Below are positions 57,645 to 64,000 of a stretch of 64,000 bases of DNA, piece after piece (positions within the stretch are counted from its first letter, which is position 1; the number at the start of each line of letters is the position of its first letter). The notes beneath the pieces are model-generated. The model worked only from the letters and a program-made list of their open reading frames with translations. It searched no databases and was not told the DNA's origin. The stretch comes from Sphingobium subterraneum (GTDB lineage Bacteria > Pseudomonadota > Alphaproteobacteria > Sphingomonadales > Sphingomonadaceae). Location: positions 186,001 through 250,000 of the forward strand of contig NZ_JACIJP010000003.1 in assembly GCF_014199435.1 (NCBI RefSeq), given 5' to 3'. A program made the translations under genes and the position numbers.

Positions 57645-59045
57645 ATGAACGCAGCCAAGCCGACCATCAGAAAACGTCCGCATTATGCTCAAGGCGAGGC
57701 ACCCGTAATGCGTAATCTGCCGATCGAGGGTGTGGAGTTGCCCCAGGCCTATGTGTTGCTGTCAGATATCAAGCTGCCGGCTCGCCAAACGCGTCGTCAT
57801 TCGAAACAGCAAATTGCGTTGCTTGCAGAGAATCTGCAGACCTTCGGTCAGATCAAGCCGATCGTCGTCGATGCGCATGGTGCCATCGTCGCGGGCGTTG
57901 CGGTCTATCAGGCATTGAACGCGCTGGGCTGGGCCAAGGCACAGGTGGTACGCGCGGAACATCTGAGCTGTGAAATGCTCAACGCTTATGCCATTGCCGA
58001 CAACAAGCTCGCGGAATTGAGCACGTTCGATCCTGCGGTCGTGGCCGATATTTTCCGGGAGCTTGAGACACTCGATTTCGATCTCACCCTTACGGGGTTT
58101 GAACCCTTTGAAATCGACAATGTTTTTGCCGAGGCGGCGCGGGAAGAATCAGCAGAAATCGAAGATATCCCCGATGCCCCTGCCGTGCCGGTCTCGACGC
58201 TGGGCGACGTGTGGCAACTAGGCAACCATAAGCTCCTGTGCGGAAATGCCCTAGAGCGGGAGTGCTACGCGCAATTGATGGGAGACGAGCGTGCGACCAT
58301 GATTGTGACCGATAGCCCGTATGATGTGAAAATTCGCGGAAACGTCAGTGGCCTCGGCAAGGTAAAACATGGCGAGTTTGTTATGGCGTCAGGGGAGCTC
58401 GGGCGGGACAAGTTTATCGACTTCCTCAAGACCAGTTTCACGCATATGGCCGAGTTCAGCATCGATGGCTCCATCCATTTTGCATGTATGGACTGGCGCC
58501 ATATCTATGAAATGACCGTTGCGGGCGAGTCCACCTATTCCGAACAGAAAAACGTCATTGTCTGGAATAAGGGATCGGGGGCAATGGGCAGCTTCTACCG
58601 AAGCCAGCATGAACTCATCTTCGTCTGGAAGAATGGCAAAGCGCCGCATATCAACAATTTTGGTTTAGGCGGCAAAGGCCGGCGCACGCGCACCAACGTG
58701 ATAACCATACCCGGCGCCAGTAGCTTCTCGCGTACGCGCAAGGAGGATCTCGCCGCCCACAGCACAGTCAAGCCCACCCGACTGTTTGCGGATCTGATCC
58801 TCGACGTGTCGCGCCGCGGCGACATCGTGCTCGACCCCTTCTGTGGTTCCGGCACAACCTTGCTGGCGGCCGAGCGTACCGGGCGCAAAGCGCGCTGCAT
58901 CGAACTTGATCCCAAATATGTCGATGTAGCTATCGAGCGCTGGCAGCGCGCCACCGGTGGCACGGCGATCCATGTCGCATCGGGGCAAAGCTTCGCAGAC
59001 CGCACCGCAGCAGTCGCTGCTTGTGAACGGGAGGATTTGTCATGA
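57645..59045 (+). CDS. ParB-domain DNA methyltransferase (N4/N6 type)
   Basis: 466 residues from the ATG at 57645 (MNAAKPTIRKR); an earlier in-frame start at 57585 lacks support. Residues about 35-140 are a ParB/sulfiredoxin-like N-terminal domain (VLLSDIKLPARQTRRHSKQQ, AYAIADNKLAELSTFD). The rest is a beta-class DNA methylase: motif IV appears as TDSPYDV (about 223-229, DSPY rather than DPPY) and motif I as LDPFCGSGTTLLAAERTG (about 408-425). Such enzymes are common in prophages and mobile elements. Its stop overlaps the DUF5681 start (ATGA). Confidence 0.88.
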   Translation: MNAAKPTIRKRPHYAQGEAPVMRNLPIEGVELPQAYVLLSDIKLPARQTRRHSKQQIALLAENLQTFGQIKPIVVDAHGAIVAGVAVYQALNALGWAKAQVVRAEHLSCEMLNAYAIADNKLAELSTFDPAVVADIFRELETLDFDLTLTGFEPFEIDNVFAEAAREESAEIEDIPDAPAVPVSTLGDVWQLGNHKLLCGNALERECYAQLMGDERATMIVTDSPYDVKIRGNVSGLGKVKHGEFVMASGELGRDKFIDFLKTSFTHMAEFSIDGSIHFACMDWRHIYEMTVAGESTYSEQKNVIVWNKGSGAMGSFYRSQHELIFVWKNGKAPHINNFGLGGKGRRTRTNVITIPGASSFSRTRKEDLAAHSTVKPTRLFADLILDVSRRGDIVLDPFCGSGTTLLAAERTGRKARCIELDPKYVDVAIERWQRATGGTAIHVASGQSFADRTAAVAACEREDLS

Positions 59046-59623
59046 GCGCATCGCAGCTTCAAAAGCCGGTTACCATCAGGCAGCGCCGGGATCCGCGGAC
59101 ACAACAGGCGGGCCTGCCTGTTGCGCCGATTAAGGTGGAAAGTGAGGCGCGAGCGGGCGCTGGAAATGGGGAAACGTTAGACGGGCATCTCTGGTCGCTG
59201 GAGACTGGCAGCAGCACCACACGCGCCGATGGCACAACAGCGGGCGAATACAAGGTCGGCTATGGGAAGCCTCCGCTTGCCACGCGCTTTACGAGCGAGA
59301 ACCAGCCGCAGCGCAGGGGACGCAAGCCTAAGCCGAAATCCACACGTGAAGCCGAACTGGCGCTGATGAATGCCTCTTATCCGTCTGTCGAAAAGGGCAA
59401 GCCCATTACTCTAAATGGCCATCAGTTGATGGCACGTGCGCGTTTCCAGAAGGCATTGGAGGGCGATTTGCGAGCAATGGCGGAGATCATTCGCAGCACC
59501 ATGCCGACGCCGGACGAGCTCGATGAGATTGAAAAAGGTCGGCCACTCACTGAGCACGAGCTAAATGTCTGGAAAACGATGATAGAGATCGCCCGCGGAC
59601 CCGAGGCAGACAATGGTAACTGA
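59042..59623 (+). CDS. DUF5681 domain protein (terminase-associated)
   Basis: 193 residues. The family block is YKVGYGKPPLATRFTSENQP with a basic RRGRKPKPKS (about residues 75-105), followed by a helical C-terminus (LMARARFQKALEGDLRAMAEIIRSTM). DUF5681 proteins usually sit just before a terminase large-subunit gene, as here (11-base overlap), and may play the small-terminase or DNA-binding part. The first 70 residues look disordered. Confidence 0.8.
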   Translation: MSASQLQKPVTIRQRRDPRTQQAGLPVAPIKVESEARAGAGNGETLDGHLWSLETGSSTTRADGTTAGEYKVGYGKPPLATRFTSENQPQRRGRKPKPKSTREAELALMNASYPSVEKGKPITLNGHQLMARARFQKALEGDLRAMAEIIRSTMPTPDELDEIEKGRPLTEHELNVWKTMIEIARGPEADNGN

Positions 59624-61121
59624 GCCCACGCCTGGCGTGCAGCGCGACATAATGGATGGAGCGGCGCGGCAGCATCTCTATCCATTCGCGCTTATGATGA
59701 TGCCGGTCGTCCTGAGTGACAGACCTTATATCGCGAACAACCATGTTGAGGCTCTGTGTGTCCAGCTCGAAGCCGCGTTTACTGGCGGGCCGCGCTCGCT
59801 GCTCGTGAATATGCCGCCGCGATACCTCAAGTCGATTACCGTGTCGGTATTGTTCTGCGCCTGGCTCATTGGGCGCGATCCTTCGTTCAAGATCATTGTT
59901 GCCACCTATGGCGCAACCTTGAGTGAAGACCATAGCCGCCTGTTCCGACGCGTCGTACGCTCGCCCTTTTACCGTCGTCTCTTTCCCAAGGTACGCTGGG
60001 CAGTGGATACCGTTGAAAATATGGTCACCACACGCGGCGGCGGCCGCAGAAATACCTCGCTCGGCAGCGGCATTACCGGAGTCGGCGCCGACCTGCTCAT
60101 TGTCGACGACCTCATCGGGACGCAGGATATCCATTCGGAAGCCCGCCGCGCCGAGCAAAAGCGCTATGTCGACGAGACGCTTTACTCACGCCTCGACAAT
60201 AAGGAGAATGCGGTATTCATTGTCGTCCAGCAGCGCCTTCATGAAGACGACGTGATCCAGCATCTCTATGAAAAGGGAAGCTGGCACCTCTTCTCATTGC
60301 CGGCGATCGCAACTGAACCTCAGAGTTTTCCGCTCATGAACGGACGCTCGTTTAACCGTGCGCAAGGCGATGTCCTGGCACCGTTGTTCGAAAGCCGCGA
60401 AACCCTTGCAGAAATCGAGCGCGGCATGACGTCGCGCATATTCAGTGCGCAGTATCAGCAAAATCCGATTCCGGACGGGGGAGATGTCATCAAGATCGAC
60501 TGGTTTGAAAGAGTCGAAGGCCTTTATGACCGCGAAGAGTATGAATATGTCGTGCAATCCTGGGATACGGCTTCAAGTATTGAGCCCGGCAGCGCCTTCT
60601 CAGTGTGCATGACCTTGGGGCTATTAGAGAGACACTGGGAGATACTCGATATCTGGCGAGAGCGGGTCAGCATGCCCGATCTCGTGCGGGCAGCCGAGCG
60701 ACTTTATAAAAAGTGGGTGCCGAACAAGCTACTTATTGAAAACAAGAGTAGCGGCATCGGCCTCATCCAGATGTTACGCAACGATCCTCGTTTCACGGGG
60801 CGTCGCACGATCAACGCCATCAATCCTGGCATCGCGACAGAGGACCGCATGATCAGCTACTCACCGCTTCTCGAGCAAGGCCTTATTCTCATTCCTGATG
60901 AGGCAAAATGGCTTGCCGCATTTACCCATGAATGCACGGCATTCCCCAAAGGCCGCTATATGGATCAGATCGACGCCCTCAGTCAGTTTTTGGAATGGAC
61001 CTCGACCCGCGAGGCAAAGAACATCGTCACCCCTCCAGCAAAGCGGGTTTGGCCTGATCCTTACAAGCGTACTACCAATTCTCCATTCGGGACGCTCGAT
61101 ACAGCCTTGTGGCGGTTTTAG
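59613..61121 (+). CDS. phage terminase large subunit
   Basis: 502 residues. ATPase: LVNMPPRYLKSITVSVLFCAW (degenerate Walker A, about 65-85), Walker B LLIVDDLIGTQD (about 159-170). The nuclease half has VVQSWDTASSIEPGSAFSV (first acidic residue, about 309-327) and a later MDQIDALSQFLEW. It would translocate and cut DNA into a procapsid, yet no portal, capsid or tail gene follows: the next gene is on the other strand. It overlaps DUF5681 by 11 bases. Confidence 0.9.
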   Translation: MVTEPTPGVQRDIMDGAARQHLYPFALMMMPVVLSDRPYIANNHVEALCVQLEAAFTGGPRSLLVNMPPRYLKSITVSVLFCAWLIGRDPSFKIIVATYGATLSEDHSRLFRRVVRSPFYRRLFPKVRWAVDTVENMVTTRGGGRRNTSLGSGITGVGADLLIVDDLIGTQDIHSEARRAEQKRYVDETLYSRLDNKENAVFIVVQQRLHEDDVIQHLYEKGSWHLFSLPAIATEPQSFPLMNGRSFNRAQGDVLAPLFESRETLAEIERGMTSRIFSAQYQQNPIPDGGDVIKIDWFERVEGLYDREEYEYVVQSWDTASSIEPGSAFSVCMTLGLLERHWEILDIWRERVSMPDLVRAAERLYKKWVPNKLLIENKSSGIGLIQMLRNDPRFTGRRTINAINPGIATEDRMISYSPLLEQGLILIPDEAKWLAAFTHECTAFPKGRYMDQIDALSQFLEWTSTREAKNIVTPPAKRVWPDPYKRTTNSPFGTLDTALWRF

Positions 61122-61233
61122 GTTCAGGGCTCATTGATCATATCCAAAAACGAGCCTGGATCAGACTGTGCCCACCCCATCAATAAGTCTGACACTGGGA
61201 CGTCATTAGGACGATGTTCGTTGCTGATATCCG

Positions 61234-62100
61234 CTAGAGTTCCACGATGCGGCAGCGGAAACCGCCGTAGGATATTTTAGCTTTCAAGCAGCAGGCCTCT
61301 TTCCGGTCGAGGGTCGTTGCAATCCTTTTTGGCAATTCGCTTCTGATCACCTTGGCCGCTTCCATGCCACCCATCATTGTTCTGAGCACCTCGGAGGCAG
61401 CAACGAAGTCGTGGGAAGCTTCTACGATGTCGACTGCATAGCTTGCATTTGTCGAAGTGTCCGCTGGCGAGCCGCTTTCATCCTGTTCTTCCATCGCATT
61501 GATCAGATGGGCACGCCAGCGCTCTGCCAGTGCCATTGTCGACTGGCCGTGCGGCGACTGCGCATCAAGACCCTTCGCACCTGCGCTGAAGAGGCTGATC
61601 TGAGAATAAGGGTCCTCCCGATCGTTCACCGCCACCTTGAGTGAGATCGCGCCTAGCCGCTCCCGGCTTCGCCTGGACCCAGTCAAGCCGCCCGCCAGAG
61701 CACCCAGCCCCCCCAAGACCAATCCGCCAACAGCTGCGCCCGCCAATTGCGAACCCCGGTTAGTCTTAGATATCGAAACGCCGTTCGATAGTACCTCGAC
61801 CGCCATGATCTTTGAGAACGGTAACACCCGCATGGCGTCGATTTTGCCCAGCAGGACCTGCCGCGTGTCGAAGTTCATACCGACGGCGGAGCCGTCCTGG
61901 CGAGAAACAAAAAGCTCATCCAGTTCATACTGGGCAGCCAGTTCTTCAATCAACGCCAGTCGATCTTTTGAACGCTTTTGCCTTGAGGCCCCTCGATATA
62001 TTTGCGGCTGGGAACTACTGCTGCCGGATTTCGCTCTCAAGACAAACCGTCCCAGGAATACGAACCAAACGATAGCTGCAACGAAAACCAGTAATATCAT
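61234..62100 (-). CDS. membrane-anchored protein with L7/L12-like C-terminal domain
   Basis: 288 residues. An N-terminal membrane helix (ILLVFVAAIVWFVFLGRFVL, residues 2-21). A soluble region follows, with a glycine-rich hydrophobic stretch (LAGAAVGGLVLGGLGALAGGL, about 123-143) that could be a second membrane hairpin. The last ~65 residues (VDIVEASHDFVAASEVLRTM, then MEAAKVIRSELPKRI and DRKEACCLKAKI) match the fold pattern of the ribosomal protein L7/L12 C-terminal domain, including the EAAK and K-A-K-[ILV] positions. Function unknown; it faces the terminase gene. Confidence 0.7.
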   Translation of the reverse strand: MILLVFVAAIVWFVFLGRFVLRAKSGSSSSQPQIYRGASRQKRSKDRLALIEELAAQYELDELFVSRQDGSAVGMNFDTRQVLLGKIDAMRVLPFSKIMAVEVLSNGVSISKTNRGSQLAGAAVGGLVLGGLGALAGGLTGSRRSRERLGAISLKVAVNDREDPYSQISLFSAGAKGLDAQSPHGQSTMALAERWRAHLINAMEEQDESGSPADTSTNASYAVDIVEASHDFVAASEVLRTMMGGMEAAKVIRSELPKRIATTLDRKEACCLKAKISYGGFRCRIVEL

Positions 62101-62193
62101 GGATCACACCCCATTCTTTGGACCTCAAACAGCTCGCCGGGGAACTCCCCCGAACGACAGCCTGCCAAACAAAGAGCATTTTAGCCCTTCGAT

Positions 62194-62254
62194 TAGTCCA
62201 AAACAGACTAGTCCATAATAGGTTATATTTGAAGCGCTCAATTTAAATTGAGCG
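62194..62254. promoter_or_regulatory. palindromic operators upstream of the XRE gene
   Basis: A perfect 20-base palindrome lies at 62235-62254 (CGCTCAATTT and its complement AAATTGAGCG), six bases before the XRE ATG at 62261. A second site, TAGTC (62194-62198) and GACTA (62206-62210) around CAAAACA, with the TAGTCC repeated at 62209-62214, lies 50 bases upstream in the gap shared with the divergent membrane-protein gene. Both could be bound by the XRE protein. Confidence 0.55.
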
Positions 62255-62260
62255 GCTGAA

Positions 62261-62515
62261 ATGGTAAAATCTCTGTACTCTCCTGAGTTGGGCGCGTTGC
62301 TGGAAATACTTCGAGCCCGTCGCCAGTCGGCGGGCATTTCACAACATGAGCTGGCGAAACGACTGGGCCGATCTCAATCCTATGTGACGAAAGTGGAGAC
62401 GGGCGAGCGCAAGCTGGAGGTGGTCGAGTATCTCGCCTGGTGCCGCGCTCTGGGCTTACCTGCGTCCGGGCTCCTTGATGAGGTGGAAGCGGCAAAGAGC
62501 CTCATAAAGGATTGA
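62261..62515 (+). CDS. XRE-family transcriptional regulator
   Basis: 84 residues. Helix-turn-helix LLEILRARRQSAGISQHELAKRLGRSQSYVTKVETGERKLEVVEYL (about 12-57), recognition helix around SQSYVTKVE, then a short dimerisation tail (LLDEVEAAKSLIKD). A cro/cI-type DNA-binding protein. No strong ribosome binding site; a palindrome lies right before the start, which suggests auto-repression. Confidence 0.88.
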   Translation: MVKSLYSPELGALLEILRARRQSAGISQHELAKRLGRSQSYVTKVETGERKLEVVEYLAWCRALGLPASGLLDEVEAAKSLIKD

Positions 62516-62555
62516 AGAGCTGTAAGCCTGGATGCCGCGATACCTTCGCCAACAT

Positions 62556-62587
62556 GCACGAACCCGCTCGCGCGGGAGGGTTCGTGC
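62556..62587 (+). terminator. hairpin after the XRE gene
   Basis: Perfect 10-base inverted repeat GCACGAACCC (62556-62565) and GGGTTCGTGC (62578-62587) with a 12-base loop, 40 bases beyond the XRE stop. Only a weak T-run follows, so it may be a regulatory or att-like repeat rather than a terminator. Confidence 0.55.
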
Positions 62588-62719
62588 TTGTCGCGCAAAG
62601 CTACCCACGAGAGCCGCTAACATAGCGGCCATTCACTGGCTCAGTTCGGCCCGTCGATACCTGCCCTTTGTTCATCAGATGATTCCGGCCCCCGAGGTGT
62701 ATGGAGACCGGAACCAAGC

Positions 62720-63352
62720 TTAGATTTCTGTTCGTTCGGACAGAGTCAGAGCATCGTCGATATCTACGCCGAGATAGCGGACGGTGTTTTCGATATTGGT
62801 GTGACCAAGCAGGATTTGCACAGCCCGCAGATTACCGGTCGCCTTGTAGATCAGCGCAGCCTTCGTCCGTCGCATCTAGTGCGTGCCATATTCGCGCTTG
62901 TCGAGACCGATCGTGGAAACCCACTCGTCGACAAGGCGCGCATATTGCCTTGTGCTCAAATGACCGCGATAATCGATCCGACTCGGAAACACGAAGTCGC
63001 GGATCGTTCCGCCGCGCCGATCAAGCCATGCTTTGAGGCTTTTGCGCGCCTCGGACATAATCTCGAACTGGACGGGGCGGCCCGTCTTTTGCTGGATGAC
63101 GGTCGCACGATCACGAAATGATCCAGCGCTCATCAAATCGCCGATCCTGATTTTGACCAGGTCGCAGCCACGCAATTTGCTGTCGATGGCCAGATCGAAC
63201 AGGGCACGATCCCGCAGGCGCTTATGTTCATCGAGATAGAAGCGGATCGCCCATATATCTCGCGGTTTCAGCGGCCGTTTTGGACCAACGTTTTTCCCTG
63301 CATTCCATGGAAGCCTTTCATGGATGGCGGGATCCAGATCTGAATGTCCCAT
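62720..63352 (-). pseudogene. tyrosine recombinase/integrase interrupted by an amber codon
   Basis: From the ATG at 63352 (GGAG ahead) a small tyrosine-recombinase frame runs to the TAA at 62720 but carries a TAG at 62878-62876 (codon 159). Upstream is DSKLRGCDLVKIRI with the first catalytic Arg and QQKTGRPVQFEI with the Lys. The stop falls inside the HxxR box: GTH-TAG-MRRTK, where relatives usually have HSMR, so a TCG-to-TAG change would account for it. Downstream LLGHTNIENTVRYLGVDIDDAL has the second His and the Tyr nucleophile. Without readthrough the product is inactive. Confidence 0.88.
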
Positions 63353-63432
63353 AACACTTCTCCAATGACCGGAATGGTCGACCGGGAGAATAATGCTTTT
63401 GCGTTTCGTACGCGCCAGGTTATAACGCCTGT

Positions 63433-63660
63433 ATGAACGCAAGCCTGAAAATCACCAAGATTGGCAATTCTGCCGGGGTCGTGCTGCCTAAGGAATTACT
63501 AGCCAAATTGCGCGCAGGTGTGGGCGATACTTTGTACGTCTCGGAAACGCCGGAGGGGATAAGGATTACGGCCGCCGATCCTGCGTTTGAGGCCAAGATG
63601 GCCTTGGCCGAGCAGATCATGCGCGAGGACAGGGATATATTGCGCGTTCTGGCCAAATAG
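63433..63660 (+). CDS. AbrB/MazE-type antitoxin
   Basis: 75 residues. Swapped-hairpin AbrB DNA-binding domain at the N-terminus (ASLKITKIGNSAGVVLPKELL, about 3-23), then a C-terminal tail that would bind the toxin (FEAKMALAEQIMREDRDIL). It is followed 1 base later by a death-on-curing toxin gene, so it is the antitoxin and autorepressor of a type II pair. Confidence 0.9.
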   Translation: MNASLKITKIGNSAGVVLPKELLAKLRAGVGDTLYVSETPEGIRITAADPAFEAKMALAEQIMREDRDILRVLAK

Positions 63661-63661
63661 G

Positions 63662-64000
63662 ATGACCCAATCTGACGAACCGGTCTGGATCGAGACCAAG
63701 TTGGCGCTTGCCATCCACGACCGTCAGCTCGCGGAACATGGCGGCCCCATCGGCGTACGGGATGCGCCGGCGCTGAAATCGGCGCTCGCACGTCCGCGCA
63801 ATCAGTGGGTCTATGGCGAATCCGATCTCTGCGCCCTTGCCGCCGCCTATGCCTATGGCATTTCACGCAACCACCCGTTCACGGACGGCAACAAGCGAAC
63901 CGCATGGGTGCTTGCCCGCCTGTTCCTGAACTTGAACAATATCCCCATTGCGTTCGAGCCACAGGAGGCGATTCAGATGGTTGTATTGTCAGCCGACGGC
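63662..64000 (+). CDS. Doc-type (Fic fold) toxin, right end beyond window
   Basis: Open from the ATG at 63662 to the window edge (113 codons). The Fic/Doc motif HPFTDGNKRTAWV (about residues 75-87) is complete, with the catalytic His. Doc toxins phosphorylate elongation factor Tu and stop translation. Paired with the AbrB-type antitoxin just upstream. The C-terminus is missing. Confidence 0.9.
   Translation, partial: MTQSDEPVWIETKLALAIHDRQLAEHGGPIGVRDAPALKSALARPRNQWVYGESDLCALAAAYAYGISRNHPFTDGNKRTAWVLARLFLNLNNIPIAFEPQEAIQMVVLSADG

Overview
The window is a stretch of GC-rich chromosome from an alphaproteobacterium, most likely a sphingomonad (Sphingomonadales). The gene families support this: an ATPase-inhibitor zeta (DUF1476) protein, monothiol glutaredoxin plus BolA, a DUF6481 gene behind a cold-shock gene, NasST-type control of nitrate assimilation, candidate EcfG-type stress promoters (GGAAC-N16/17-cGTT), and the order dnaX-ybaB, lon, hupB. 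This placement is inferred from gene content, not from a 16S sequence.

Layout. 0-5 kb: stress and DNA-repair genes (partial SDR, topoisomerase IB, FMN split-barrel general stress protein, DNA-deoxyinosine glycosylase, small stress proteins, hemerythrin) with several EcfG-like promoters. 5-12.5 kb: tRNA-His, HU, Lon, YbaB, DnaX, SRP RNA, then a short-chain dehydrogenase and a thiolase. 12.6-23 kb: tRNA-Leu, an orphan peptide-binding lipoprotein, an operon MBL hydrolase-DUF4230-nadA-X-nadC-RNase T2 in which X is a low-GC PLD-like gene, then grxD-bolA-zeta and leuC-microprotein-leuD, and CsbD. 23-37 kb: FAD oxidoreductase-GtrA-GT-C membrane protein, msrB, queG, a PfkB kinase, a CorC-like protein, an OmpA lipoprotein, a short asparaginase-domain protein, MarC, an FNR-type regulator, a universal stress protein and a TonB receptor that share an FNR-like box. 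37-45 kb: acetyl-CoA synthetase, a 1070-residue hybrid histidine kinase translationally coupled to an orphan ParD-like antitoxin, and a cold-shock gene cluster.

45-57 kb is a complete assimilatory nitrate locus: nasT-nasS, a leader RNA, nrtA-nrtB-nrtD, an outer-membrane porin, nirB-nirD and nasA. The leader holds two hexaloop hairpins that both fit the ANTAR recognition rule (A at loop position 1, G at position 4), followed by a strong intrinsic terminator. This is the layout expected for NasT antitermination: NasS holds NasT until nitrate binds, NasT then grips the hairpins, and the transport/reduction operon is read through.

57.2-64 kb is an accessory island of lower GC. It holds a ParB-domain DNA methyltransferase, a DUF5681 protein and a large terminase in one overlapping operon with no capsid or portal genes. 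Then come a membrane protein with a ribosomal L7/L12-like C-terminal domain, an XRE regulator behind a perfect 20-bp palindrome, a tyrosine integrase broken by an amber codon inside its catalytic HxxR box, and an AbrB-Doc toxin-antitoxin pair that runs off the window. The most novel candidates are the stand-alone packaging/methylation module, the PLD-like gene inside the NAD operon, and the microprotein between leuC and leuD. All motif, promoter and structure calls are by eye; no searches were run.
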